Shown one piece after another: positions 17,699 to 26,077 of a stretch of DNA of 64,000 nucleotides. Numbering within the stretch: the stretch's first letter is position 1; every line of letters starts with the position of its first letter. This DNA comes from Avichristensenella sp031550535. Lineage in GTDB: Bacteria > Bacillota > Clostridia > Christensenellales > Aristaeellaceae. The position numbers and the translations under genes are program-made. The stretch covers positions 1 to 64,000 of the forward strand of contig JAVBOM010000008.1 of the NCBI GenBank assembly GCA_031550535.1, in the 5' to 3' direction. The notes beneath the pieces were generated by a model. The model saw only the letters and a program-made list of their open reading frames with translations, was not told the origin of the DNA and searched no databases.

Positions 17699-17840
17699 GA
17701 GGGGGTCTCAACCCCCTCGACCTCAATCCGGCATCGGCGGCTTTGCCGCCGAACGGACAGAAAAACCGCAAGGTTTTTCTACCTCGCACGGCCGGAAGGC
17801 CGTGAGGGGGGTCTTACAGGGGGGACGTGTCCCCCCTGTA
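17553..17840 (+). repeat. Modular hairpin repeat, family A, copy 2 (most complete)
   Basis: After the core palindrome five hairpins follow in fixed order: TCGAGGGGGT/ACCCCCTCGA (17697-17720), CGGCGGC/GCCGCCG with loop TTT (17735-17751), GAAAAACC/GGTTTTTC with loop GCAA (17760-17779), CACGGCC/GGCCGTG with loop GGAA (17787-17804) and ACAGGGGGGA/TCCCCCCTGT with loop CGTG (17816-17839). The last hairpin lies inside the 3' end of the GGDEF gene. The region 17432-17813 between two minus-strand genes holds nothing else that I can recognise. Confidence 0.88.
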
Positions 17841-18734
17841 CCCCGGCGCGGGTTTATTTTCCCGCTTAAACTGATACATCCGCGCATCCCCCACTTCAAG
17901 CAAAGCGCCCGGCGTCATGTCGCTTCTGCCCGGCGGCGTCTCTATCACGCCGTAGCTGATGCACGCGTCGTACGGCTTGACTACATGCGAATACGCCATG
18001 ATCGTGCGGCGGATAGCGGCAAACTTGTTCTCCACAATGATGGACGGCGTGTTATGGAAGATGACCAGAAACTCATCCCCGCCCATGCGGCCGAACACGT
18101 CCACGCCGCGGATGGACTTGGAAACCGTCTCGCAGATCAGCATGATGTAGGCGTCGCCTTCCGCGTGGCCAAATACGTCGTTGACGTATTTCAGGTTGTC
18201 AATATCAAAGTATGCCAGCGAGAAGAATCCGTCCGCCATCAGGCAGTCGCCAAGCTGTTCCAGGCAATAGCGGCGGTTGTACAGGTGCGTCAGCTCGTCG
18301 CGGTATGCCTGTTTGGCCAGCGCGGAGGTGTGCGCAATCTGCTGGGAAATATCTTCGATGATGTGCGCGTACGCGGCTTTGCCCTTCCACGCGAACGGGC
18401 AGGAGGTGATGCGGTAGTACAGCCCCGCAGGCTCGCACGAAAGATCCCACGCGTGGGGGCCATCCCCGCCCGTGTACCCGGAAAGCATGCGCATGAAATA
18501 ATCCGGATGGTCGCAGGTGTCGCACGCGGGGAATCCGGTATCAAGCAGCTTTTGCGCCTTAGGGTTGGCAAAAAGGGTTTCCTGCGTTTCTATATCAAGC
18601 AAAAGCAGGCCCACCGGCAGCGCCAGGAACAGCGCCTCCATGTGCGCCCAGCCCGCGTCAGCCTGCGCCGCGCGCGCGTTCGCGGTGGCCAGCTCCAGGC
18701 GCAACGCTTCCATTTCCGTATGCAAATCGCTCAT
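17814..18734 (-). CDS. Diguanylate cyclase (GGDEF) with PAS-like sensor
   Basis: A 306-residue cytoplasmic protein. An N-terminal coiled stretch (1-30) and a PAS-like domain (about 32-135, with CDTCDH at 71-76) precede a GGDEF domain: DELTHLYNRRY, FDIDNLKYVND and active-site GGDEF at 218-222. An inhibitory site RGVD sits at 209-212, exactly five residues before GGDEF. It should make cyclic di-GMP with product feedback. The last residues (about 298-306) and the stop are encoded by the family A repeat. The ATG at 18734 is preceded by GGGGGAAG; the longer frame to 18854 lacks a ribosome site. Confidence 0.9.
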   Translation of the reverse strand: MSDLHTEMEALRLELATANARAAQADAGWAHMEALFLALPVGLLLLDIETQETLFANPKAQKLLDTGFPACDTCDHPDYFMRMLSGYTGGDGPHAWDLSCEPAGLYYRITSCPFAWKGKAAYAHIIEDISQQIAHTSALAKQAYRDELTHLYNRRYCLEQLGDCLMADGFFSLAYFDIDNLKYVNDVFGHAEGDAYIMLICETVSKSIRGVDVFGRMGGDEFLVIFHNTPSIIVENKFAAIRRTIMAYSHVVKPYDACISYGVIETPPGRSDMTPGALLEVGDARMYQFKRENKPAPGYRGDTSPL

Positions 18735-18807
18735 GACTTCCCCCGGAATTTTTTTCGCATTCGTCAAATAATTACGATAGCATACTATAAGCAGAAATGC
18801 AAACTTT

Positions 18808-20043
18808 TTACACGCAAAGCGCCTGCACGGAAAGCAGCCGGAATGTGCCGTCATGGCCGGTTATCTGCACCGCCAGGCGGTTTGCGCGCACCGCAGGGAA
18901 GGTAACAATGCGCTTATGCCCGATAAACTGCCCACAGTACACCGCCACCGGCTTTTCCGGCGAAAACCTGCGCGAATGCGCCCACACCGTGAAGGACTGC
19001 ACGTGCTCCCCCTTCGTCAAATCCTCAGAAAGGATCACATGGTTGACCGGCACATCGCCGTCAAACGCGATTTGGATGCCCGTGCCGGTATGTGAAACCG
19101 TGCCTGGAATGGGGTTTGCGAACCTTTCGCGGATTGCCCGGCCAAATTCGCGCAGCCGCTGCGCGTCCACATCCGGCAAAAGGCCGCGCCTGTCCGGCCC
19201 GATATTGACCAGAAAGTTGGCGGAATTGCCCACCGAATGATAGTACAGCGCCACCAGCTCATCCACGGATTTCACCGTGTGCACATCGTATTCGCTGTAG
19301 AACCAGTTGCGGTCCCGCATGCGGAAATCGCACTCCGCGGGCAGGAAGCGCGCCGTGTCCAGCTGTTCCTTCTCATCCTGCAAAACGGAAAAATCCACAT
19401 CGGCGCATATGTTGCTGTTCGCGACGCCGGCGATGCCCTCTTCGTTGCCGATCCAGCGGGTATCCGGGTCCCACATGTTGAAGATCAGTATTTCCGGCTG
19501 AAAACCGCGGATCGCGCGGACAATGCGTGCCTTGTCGTACTCGTGCCCTTCGCTGCCGCAGCCGTCAAACCACAGGTAATCCACCTTGCCGTAATTTTGC
19601 AGCAGCTCGCCAATCTGGTTGATGAAATAATCGTCGTGTTCTTTGGGCGTGCGCTGCTGGTAGCCCGCTTCCGCCGGGGAATAATACAGCCCCACCTTCA
19701 GCCCATGGCGGCGGCACGCATCCACAAACTCGCGCACCACATCCCCCTGCCCGCCCTTCCACGGCGTGTTTTTAACGGAATAATCCGTGTACTTCGACGG
19801 CCAATTGGCAAACCCGTCGTGGTGCTTGCACACCAGGATCGCGTAGGTCAGCCCCGCCTCTTTCGCGGCCAGAATCCAGTTGTCGCAGTCAAGGGCGGTG
19901 GGGTTGAACCCGGAAAGCGGCATCTCCCTACCATCCCAGTCGCGGTGCCCCTCATAAAAGGTGCGGATGCCGAAATGAAAAAAGATACCCATTTCCCAGG
20001 AAAGGAAACCGAGCTGCTGTTTGGTGGGGTAAATAGGCTGCAT
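18808..20043 (-). CDS. GH29 alpha-L-fucosidase
   Basis: A 411-residue GH29 enzyme: FFHFGIRTFYE, AILVCKHHDGFANWPS, HGLKVGLYYSP and VDYLWFDG with the likely nucleophile Asp160, followed by a C-terminal beta-sandwich. It would remove terminal alpha-L-fucose from plant or host glycans. No signal peptide is present, so it works on imported oligosaccharides. The ATG at 20043 has GAGGA upstream. It is 26 bp downstream of the flippase gene on the same strand, though they are unlikely to share a pathway. The general acid cannot be fixed by eye. Confidence 0.92.
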   Translation of the reverse strand: MQPIYPTKQQLGFLSWEMGIFFHFGIRTFYEGHRDWDGREMPLSGFNPTALDCDNWILAAKEAGLTYAILVCKHHDGFANWPSKYTDYSVKNTPWKGGQGDVVREFVDACRRHGLKVGLYYSPAEAGYQQRTPKEHDDYFINQIGELLQNYGKVDYLWFDGCGSEGHEYDKARIVRAIRGFQPEILIFNMWDPDTRWIGNEEGIAGVANSNICADVDFSVLQDEKEQLDTARFLPAECDFRMRDRNWFYSEYDVHTVKSVDELVALYYHSVGNSANFLVNIGPDRRGLLPDVDAQRLREFGRAIRERFANPIPGTVSHTGTGIQIAFDGDVPVNHVILSEDLTKGEHVQSFTVWAHSRRFSPEKPVAVYCGQFIGHKRIVTFPAVRANRLAVQITGHDGTFRLLSVQALCV

Positions 20044-20069
20044 GGGCGTCCTCGCTTTCGTGGTTTATT

Positions 20070-21335
20070 TTACCGTCCGCGCACGGTAGCAACAATGCGC
20101 TTGATTTCCGATTTATGGATGATGAACAGGCTGGAAAGTTTGACATGATAGGTGCGCATGTAATACGCGACAAACAGCACGCCAAGCGCGGTATACGACA
20201 GCACCGATGCCAGCGCCGCGCCCTCGATGCCCATCCGGGGGATCATCAAATAGTTGGCGACCACATTGATCACCGCACTTGCCAGCAGCGTGTACAGGTA
20301 CATCCTTTTTTTGCCCTGCGCCAGCAGCAGCGTGCCGATCAGCTTGAAGTACGACATCGCCAGCACCCCGAACAGCAGAATCACCGTTACATCGAATGAT
20401 GGCAGATACCTTTCCCCAAACAGGATGCGGATCACAGGCTTGCCAAACGCCAGGATCGCCGCCAGCATGGCTACAGTAATGTAGAAATTGAACTTCAGCG
20501 ACATGGTGACTTCATCTATCGCATCTGACTTTGCGGTGCGCGAAAACAGCACCTCGCGGAACGCGTCGGAAATCAGCCACCCGTAACCCGCAAGGCTGAT
20601 GCCGGTGCTGTAAAACCCGCGCTGCGCGTCTTCTATGCCCATCCATTTCAGCATCATTGAATCCAGATTGTAGTTCAGCGTCAGCATCAGGGTGGTCAGC
20701 ATCGCGACAAAGCCAAAGCCCATCACTTCGCGCAGGAATTTTACGTTTACTTTCAGCGGGTTGCCAAAGCGCCCCAGGCGGCGCACGGATAAAACGATGG
20801 TGATGATATCGCCCACCACGATCATGGCAAGCGCCACCAGCAGCGACGGGCTCATTGTCAAAAACGCCAGCAGGATGATGGAGGTGTTGATGATGCGCGC
20901 GCTGAAGAAGATGACGTTCTTGTACTTGACATCTTCCACCATGATGACGAAGCTGAGCTGGTTGGCCAGCACCTGGATGGGCGCAATCAGACACACGGCA
21001 AGCAGCGCGCTGTCGCGCAGGATGGCCGCCAGCGTGCAGCCGATGACTGCGTACAGCACAAACTGCGCTGAAAAAATGTTCAGGAATTCATCCAGCGCGG
21101 CGGGGCCTTTCAGGCGCCTGTGGTATGGGTAAGGCTGGTACAGGCCAAGGCTTGCGATGACGGCCACCGTTGTCAAAGTGGAGCTGATATAGCTAAGCTG
21201 CCCTTCCAGCGCGGGGCCCAAATACCGCTTGGACAGCGACGAGGCGATCACCCCGATGACCATCGCCGCGGCCTTCGTGAACAGCGTAAAGGCATAGTCG
21301 TTGCGGACTATCGCCCGAATCGCGTTTTTCTTCAT
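20070..21335 (-). CDS. Polysaccharide flippase (Wzx/MATE-like)
   Basis: A 421-residue membrane protein with about 12-14 hydrophobic segments and the layout of polysaccharide biosynthesis flippases of the MOP superfamily (YAFTLFTKAAAMVIGVIASSLSKRYLGP at the start contains the first helix). It would move lipid-linked glycans across the membrane. The likely ATG at 21335 is preceded by GAGAAGG; a GTG at 21347 is possible but overlaps that ribosome site. No glycosyltransferases are adjacent. Confidence 0.82.
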   Translation of the reverse strand: MKKNAIRAIVRNDYAFTLFTKAAAMVIGVIASSLSKRYLGPALEGQLSYISSTLTTVAVIASLGLYQPYPYHRRLKGPAALDEFLNIFSAQFVLYAVIGCTLAAILRDSALLAVCLIAPIQVLANQLSFVIMVEDVKYKNVIFFSARIINTSIILLAFLTMSPSLLVALAMIVVGDIITIVLSVRRLGRFGNPLKVNVKFLREVMGFGFVAMLTTLMLTLNYNLDSMMLKWMGIEDAQRGFYSTGISLAGYGWLISDAFREVLFSRTAKSDAIDEVTMSLKFNFYITVAMLAAILAFGKPVIRILFGERYLPSFDVTVILLFGVLAMSYFKLIGTLLLAQGKKRMYLYTLLASAVINVVANYLMIPRMGIEGAALASVLSYTALGVLFVAYYMRTYHVKLSSLFIIHKSEIKRIVATVRGR

Positions 21336-21459
21336 TTCATTTATCACCTTCTCGGGGGTTCATGCTTTGTATAGGTTGGCCCGCATTTGTAATTCCATTC
21401 CGTTTGCATTCGAACAATCCTAGCACAAATGGAAGAAATTGGCAAACCGGGCAGCGCGT

Positions 21460-21488
21460 TTGCTTTTCACGCGCTATGATTGTATAAT
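21460..21488 (+). promoter_or_regulatory. Promoter of the phosphodiester glycosidase gene
   Basis: TTGCTT (21460-21465) and a consensus TATAAT (21483-21488) are 17 bp apart, 31 bp before the ATG. Confidence 0.75.
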
Positions 21489-21519
21489 AAATCGGTATTT
21501 TTATTTGAGAGGATTGCCG

Positions 21520-22614
21520 ATGCGCGCCCGTATTTCAAAGCCGCGAATCATAAAGCTGCTGCCTGTCGCCCTGATCATTGTGGTCATGGGGGTGCTGGTT
21601 GGTGCGAACGCGCCCAAACAGGGGGCGGATCTGCCGCCGACATCAAATTTGCTGAAGATTGTGGATGAGCCCACACCCACGCCCATTGAAACGCCCTACT
21701 GGACGGCGACGCCGCTCTACACGCAGCAGCCTACGGCAACCCCCATCCCCGTGGTCGGGGGGGATATTTTCTCCGATTCGAAGGCTGATGCGACGCCGAC
21801 CGGCGATACGCGGGCTGATGCCGCGCCGGCAACCATACAGGCACCCGCACCGGCAACGGCGCCTGCCCCGACCGCCGCGCCCACATCGGATGCCCAGTGG
21901 TCGTACATCACCGATACCGTGCGCATCGAGGTGCGCGAGTATGAGATCAAGAACGTCGTCTATTTTGCCGCCGAAGTGTGGCTGACAGACGCGAAGCAGT
22001 GGCTGTCCGCGTTTTCCAGCAACAAATTTGACGCCCAGCACGAAACCGTGGAGGACATTGCCGCCAGGAACAACGCGGTGCTGGCGATCAACGGCGACTT
22101 TGCCACATTCAACAACGGCGGCGTCATCCTGCGCAACGGCGAGGTGTTCCGCACCAACAAAAGCACGCGCCAGCTGATGCTGCTTGACTCAAACGGCGAT
22201 CTCATTCCGATCATCGAACCCCCGACCGACGGCGCGGGGGCCGCCAAGGGCTATATTGAAGACGGCATCTGGCAAAGCTTCGTGTTCGGCCCGGTGCTGG
22301 TTGAAAACGGCGAGGCAGTGCCCATCCCCGATGCGTTTTTCATCAACACCGGCGCGGTGGAGCCCCGCACCGCCATCGCCCAGCTTGGCCCGCTGCACTA
22401 CCTGTGGGTGGTGGTGGATGGGCGGCAGGATGGGTATTCGCAGGGGGTGTCGCTTGCGCGCCTGCAAGAAATCATGATATCGCACGGCGCGGTCACCGCG
22501 TTTAACCTGGATGGCGGGGGTTCCTCCACGCTGTACTTTGACGGCAAGGTGCTCAACCGCCCGGCGAACGGGTCTGCGCGGCGGGTGCCGGATATTTTGT
22601 ATGTGGGGTATTGA
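21520..22614 (+). CDS. Exported phosphodiester glycosidase family protein
   Basis: A 364-residue protein with an N-terminal signal anchor (about 13-30), a Pro/Thr/Ala-rich linker (about 45-130, many TPTP and PAPA pairs) and a C-terminal NAGPA/phosphodiester glycosidase domain: NAVLAINGDFATFNNGGVILRNG begins it, SFVFGPVLVENG and FNLDGGGSSTLYFDG end it. The family includes the mammalian uncovering enzyme and bacterial wall-glycan proteins; here it probably acts on surface polymer phosphodiesters. The ATG at 21520 follows GAGAGG at 21507-21512. An in-frame start at 21439 lies upstream of the promoter and is rejected. Confidence 0.87.
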   Translation: MRARISKPRIIKLLPVALIIVVMGVLVGANAPKQGADLPPTSNLLKIVDEPTPTPIETPYWTATPLYTQQPTATPIPVVGGDIFSDSKADATPTGDTRADAAPATIQAPAPATAPAPTAAPTSDAQWSYITDTVRIEVREYEIKNVVYFAAEVWLTDAKQWLSAFSSNKFDAQHETVEDIAARNNAVLAINGDFATFNNGGVILRNGEVFRTNKSTRQLMLLDSNGDLIPIIEPPTDGAGAAKGYIEDGIWQSFVFGPVLVENGEAVPIPDAFFINTGAVEPRTAIAQLGPLHYLWVVVDGRQDGYSQGVSLARLQEIMISHGAVTAFNLDGGGSSTLYFDGKVLNRPANGSARRVPDILYVGY

Positions 22615-22620
22615 ATCCTT

Positions 22621-22658
22621 GGCTGCCGCAAGCGGTGCTTCCGCGCGGCGGCCTTTTT
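22621..22658 (+). terminator. Terminator after the phosphodiester glycosidase gene
   Basis: GGCTGCCGC (22621-22629) pairs with GCGGCGGCC (22645-22653) with one G-T pair and five T follow. Confidence 0.8.
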
Positions 22659-22750
22659 ATTTTACCCTATAGGCGGCAAAACCCATACCGCAACTGTCGG
22701 GCTTTTTTTCTTTGCATCCTTTATACTGCGGTGGAAAGGGGGGGGAAGGT

Positions 22751-23653
22751 ATGGACGCGATGGCGCGGCTGAATCAGGCGATGCGGTATATTGAACAGCA
22801 GCTGTGCGGTGAGATGGACTATAGCCGCCTGGCCCAGCTTGCGGGCTGCTCGGAATACCAGTTCCGGCGGATGTTTTCGTTCCTGGCGGGCATGCCGCTT
22901 GGCGAGTACATTAGAAGGCGCAGGCTTTCGCGCGCTGCGGAATTGCTGCGGGCGGGCCGGGAAACGGTTCTGGATGTCGCAGTGCAAATGGGGTATGAAT
23001 CGCCGGATTCGTTCTGCAAGGCGTTCCAGGCCATGCACGGGGTAACGCCTTCACAGGCGAAAAGGAACGCTGCCGCGCTGAAGTCGTTTCCGCCGCTCTC
23101 CTTTCATTTAGTGCTTAAAGGAGGAGACGAAATGGACTATCGGATTGTGGATAAGGGCGCGTTTTTCATCATGGGCGCAGGTGGCAGGATTCCGCTGATT
23201 TACAATGGCCCCAACCCGCACACCGCCGATGTGTGGAGAAAACTGCGGCAAGAGGATTTGCTGGTGCTGATGGAATATGCCCAGCAGGAACCAAAGGGGA
23301 TTTTGAACGTGTACGCCAACTATCAGGACAAAACGGCCGAGGGCACCGAACTGAACCTGTATGTCGGCGTCGTCATGCATCAGCCGATGCCGGAAAGGTT
23401 TCAGGGCAGGTTTGATGTTTTGCAGGTGGATGCATCCACTTGGGCCGTGTTCACGACGGTTGAGAAAAAGCCCTTTCAAACGCAGGAAACATGGGCGCGG
23501 ATCTATTCGCAGTGGCTGCAAACATCCGGCTATGAATGGACAGGCGGCCCGGAAATGCTATGGCAGGAAAGCTATGATTTTAGCAAGCCGGACTTCAAAA
23601 CGGAGATATGGGTGCCGGTGCGAAAAACAGCCGAACAAAGCGATAAAGGGTGA
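22751..23653 (+). CDS. AraC-type regulator with GyrI-like effector domain
   Basis: A 300-residue regulator. The AraC double helix-turn-helix is at the N-terminus (about 1-105: SRLAQLAGCSEYQFRRMF, VLDVAVQMGYESPDSFCKAF and HGVTPSQAKR), followed by a GyrI-like small-molecule binding domain (about 130-297, ending in EIWVPVRK). This is the Rob/BltR-like design that responds to hydrophobic or drug-like ligands. The ATG at 22751 follows GGGGGAAGG, and a TATACT lies at 22722-22727 with a poor -35. The GNAT gene starts directly after its stop, so the two probably form one operon. Confidence 0.9.
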   Translation: MDAMARLNQAMRYIEQQLCGEMDYSRLAQLAGCSEYQFRRMFSFLAGMPLGEYIRRRRLSRAAELLRAGRETVLDVAVQMGYESPDSFCKAFQAMHGVTPSQAKRNAAALKSFPPLSFHLVLKGGDEMDYRIVDKGAFFIMGAGGRIPLIYNGPNPHTADVWRKLRQEDLLVLMEYAQQEPKGILNVYANYQDKTAEGTELNLYVGVVMHQPMPERFQGRFDVLQVDASTWAVFTTVEKKPFQTQETWARIYSQWLQTSGYEWTGGPEMLWQESYDFSKPDFKTEIWVPVRKTAEQSDKG

Positions 23654-24148
23654 ATGAAGATGACCATCCGCACGGCCGAGGCACAGGATATCGATGCCAT
23701 CGCGCCCCTGATTGCGGGATTCCGCGTGGCGCTAAAAGGCTACAAGGGCATCGCGGCGCGGGAAAACCTGCCCGCCGCCAAAGAAGAATTCCTTGAATAC
23801 ATTCAGGCGGGCTTCCCCATCTACCTCTGCTTTGAAGGGGAGCGGTGCGCCGGATACCTGGTGTGCCGCGTGGATGCGCCGGTGGTGTGGGTTGAATCCA
23901 TCTATGTCGCCCCCGAACACAGGCGCGGCGGTATCGCCTCCGCGCTGTTCGCCAAGGCCGAAAACCTTGCCGCATCCTACGGCGAGGACACGCTGTACAA
24001 CTATGTGCACCCCAGCAACGATGCGATGCTGGGGTTTCTGCGCAAGCGGGGCTATTCGGTGCTGAACCTCATCGAGATAAGGAAAAAGCATGAAGGGGAA
24101 GTGACGCGGGAAAAGGTGCGCGTTATGAACAATGAGTTTGACTATTGA
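23654..24148 (+). CDS. GNAT family N-acetyltransferase
   Basis: A 164-residue GNAT protein: IRTAEAQDIDAIAPLI at the start, VWVESIYVAPEHRRGGIASALF carrying the acetyl-CoA loop (HRRGGIA), and NYVHPSNDAMLGFLRKRGYS. Substrate unknown. The ATG at 23654 adjoins the TGA of the AraC gene, with AAGGG upstream; an ATG at 23660 is an alternative. A terminator-like hairpin follows at 24224. Confidence 0.88.
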   Translation: MKMTIRTAEAQDIDAIAPLIAGFRVALKGYKGIAARENLPAAKEEFLEYIQAGFPIYLCFEGERCAGYLVCRVDAPVVWVESIYVAPEHRRGGIASALFAKAENLAASYGEDTLYNYVHPSNDAMLGFLRKRGYSVLNLIEIRKKHEGEVTREKVRVMNNEFDY

Positions 24149-24164
24149 GGGGCGTGAGAAACCG

Positions 24165-24404
24165 CCAGGGGCGCTGCCCCTGGACCCCCACGCGGCGCGA
24201 ATTCGAAGATATCGCGCCATAAAAAGGATTTCGCAAGAAATCCTTACTTTTTTGGCCTAAGGCCCTTAAGAATCCCTGCCTGCGCCTACGAGCGCGGGGA
24301 GGGATTCTTTCAAAAATAAAAAACCCTTCCCGCCATGAGGCGAAAAGGAAGGGGTTCTTAGGGGCCTAAGGCCCCTAAGCAGGGTCCAGGGGCAGCGCCC
24401 CTGG
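24165..24404. repeat. Family B hairpin repeat, copy 1, with 23-bp inverted ends
   Basis: The first 23 bases (24165-24187) and the last 23 (24382-24404) are exact reverse complements, and each end is itself a hairpin (CCAGGGGC/GCCCCTGG, loop AGC). The right part holds TTAGGGGCC/GGCCCCTAA (24358-24378) joined by GCAGGGT to the AGC hairpin. A related segment occurs left of centre (24253-24272). A 12-bp direct repeat, CGTCCCTCCTGG, follows at 24405-24428. No gene is visible in 24149-24434. Confidence 0.8.
24224..24251 (+). terminator. Terminator-like hairpin after the GNAT gene
   Basis: AAGGATTTC (24224-24232) pairs with GAAATCCTT (24237-24245) around GCAA and is followed by AC and a T run. The leader TATCGCGCCATAAA recurs at 25956 beside a similar hairpin, so this may itself be repeat-derived. 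Confidence 0.6.
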
Positions 24405-24434
24405 CGTCCCTCCTGGCGTCCCTCCTGGGTCCCC

Positions 24435-24776
24435 TCACCACCCGTTATCCCGCACAATTTCCATCAGCTTCTCCAGAAAAGCGCCTTCCCCAAACCGGTT
24501 CACCTTGAAGAACATCGCCTGGCTGCCGCCGGATGTCACCGCCGATAGGAACACCTCTCCGTTGCCCGCGTCCAGCAGCGTTACCGACAGGCTCAGCCGG
24601 TTGCCGCCCAACATGCTGTAGCGCTCATACACGCGCACGGCCAGCCGCACGCCGTTCTTTTCGTAATCGCTGCCGTCTTCCAGGTTTGCGGTGGCGCTGC
24701 CCTGCAAGATGCCCTGCTCTATCTTCACCAGGATATCGCGGAAATCCCCGCGCAGCGTGGATTCGTACTTCGCCAT
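24435..24776 (-). CDS. DUF6054 family protein
   Basis: A 113-residue protein that I believe belongs to DUF6054, a small family in Clostridia without known function. Typical features are MAKYESTLRGDF at the start, DGSDYEKNGVRLAVRVYERYS and a central SAVTSGGSQAMFFKVN. No signal peptide or membrane segment. It lies 3 bp after the KapD-like exonuclease gene on the same strand and is probably cotranscribed. Confidence 0.7.
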   Translation of the reverse strand: MAKYESTLRGDFRDILVKIEQGILQGSATANLEDGSDYEKNGVRLAVRVYERYSMLGGNRLSLSVTLLDAGNGEVFLSAVTSGGSQAMFFKVNRFGEGAFLEKLMEIVRDNGW

Positions 24777-24779
24777 GGG

Positions 24780-25910
24780 CTACATCTCCCCGCCGGCAGT
24801 GCGCGCCAATTGCGCAGCGGGCGCCGCTTCCTGCTGGATAGCAGGCTTCTTGGGCCGCGCGTGCCGCCTGGGCGGGCGCTGCTGCCGGGCGCTGGCCAGC
24901 TTGTCATCAAAATAGCGGGCAAGCTCCGCATCCTGCGCGTAGAGCGTTCTTGTCCATACAAATTCACCGTCGGCCTTGCGGCGGATGCGGTAGCGCGCCA
25001 GATGACGCCCGTGCTCCTTGCACTCGGCCATGCGCATCCAACGGTCGCCGCTGACCACGCGACCGGGCTCCAGGTGCATCACGGTTTCGCACACCGGGCA
25101 GCACACGGGGGCGGCCTGGCAGTGCTGCTTGCACAGCGCGCGGGTTTCAAACCCACCCTCGCTGCCCGCGGATACGAACTTTTTCTTCATGAAAAGCTTG
25201 TTTTCGCTGATCCGCTGCGGCTCGGCCTGCTGGGGCCGGGGCCTGGGCTGGCGCAGCTCGCGCATGCCCTCTTTCATGCGCAGCATGCGGCACACGCTGA
25301 CGGTGATGTACGCATCGGCCAGCGCATCATGGTACTGCACATCTTCATAAACGCCCAGCGTTTCGGCGGCCTTTGCAAGCGCCGTTTGCACGGTGTCTCC
25401 GCGCACCTGCTTTGCGTAGATCATCTGCCCGTCAAACCACATGCGCGGGTCCAGCGCGCCCATGCCGTAATAGGCCAGGTTGTTCTGGAACACGCGGATA
25501 TCGTCGGTGCCCCAGGTGATGAACCGTTCCGCGTCCGCGCTCCAGTCGGAAAAGTGCGCGTACGCCACCGGGAAATCCTCGCCCTGGTCGATCTCTTCCT
25601 GGGTTTTGTTGATCACGCGCGCCACATGCTTGGAAAGCCGTCTGCGGCCCTGCAATTTCACGCACGCAACGAATGTATCGATGATATTAAACTGCGCATC
25701 CACCTTCACCGCGCCGATCTGGATGATCTCATGCGGCATCACCACGCCTTCCTTGGATACCGGCGTGCGCACCCATTTGGGGTACTGATTCCATTCAAGA
25801 TCCACCACCACATAGTGCGCGGGCGGCGGTTCCACAACCTTGACAATCGGCTTTCTTTGCGGGAAAAATGAAACTATTTTTTGCCAAACTGACCGTAGGA
25901 ACGACATCAT
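24780..25910 (-). CDS. KapD-like 3'-5' exonuclease (DEDDh)
   Basis: A 376-residue protein with a DnaQ-like DEDDh exonuclease domain (about 28-210): VVDLEWNQYP carries the first D-x-E, VFQNNLAYYG the Exo II region and YHDALADAYITVSV the H-x(4)-D of Exo III. It resembles the KapD/inhibitor-of-KinA group. The C-terminal third has four Cys in CKQHCQAAPVCCPVC, a possible zinc site, and a basic tail rich in Arg and Pro. Substrate unknown. The start at 25910 (or 25907) is downstream of AAAAGGGG; the frame runs open to 26066 but that part is low-complexity. Confidence 0.8.
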   Translation of the reverse strand: MMSFLRSVWQKIVSFFPQRKPIVKVVEPPPAHYVVVDLEWNQYPKWVRTPVSKEGVVMPHEIIQIGAVKVDAQFNIIDTFVACVKLQGRRRLSKHVARVINKTQEEIDQGEDFPVAYAHFSDWSADAERFITWGTDDIRVFQNNLAYYGMGALDPRMWFDGQMIYAKQVRGDTVQTALAKAAETLGVYEDVQYHDALADAYITVSVCRMLRMKEGMRELRQPRPRPQQAEPQRISENKLFMKKKFVSAGSEGGFETRALCKQHCQAAPVCCPVCETVMHLEPGRVVSGDRWMRMAECKEHGRHLARYRIRRKADGEFVWTRTLYAQDAELARYFDDKLASARQQRPPRRHARPKKPAIQQEAAPAAQLARTAGGEM

Positions 25911-25954
25911 GCTGCTGAATCTACCCCTTTTCCATCTGCGGCGCAAACTAAAAA

Positions 25955-25990
25955 GTATCGCGCCATAAAGGGATTTTGAAGAAATCCCTG
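25955..25990. repeat. Short repeat with hairpin, related to 24210-24246
   Basis: TATCGCGCCATAAAGGGATT is nearly the same as the segment at 24210, and AGGGATTT/AAATCCCT (25969-25989) forms the same type of hairpin. It lies in the leader of the exonuclease gene. Confidence 0.6.
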
Positions 25991-26077
25991 TCGCTGCACT
26001 ATAGCTTACCACATCGCCGCGATATGTAAAGCATAAAAAAACGTAAACGGAGGGAAAAAAGCGCAACTGTCCGCCTG

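Noticed and set aside
17697..17839. Possible CRISPR array or tandem tRNA-like cluster
   Set aside because: The hairpins differ in sequence from each other and have no regular spacer; no cloverleaf or CCA end is present, and no cas gene is near.
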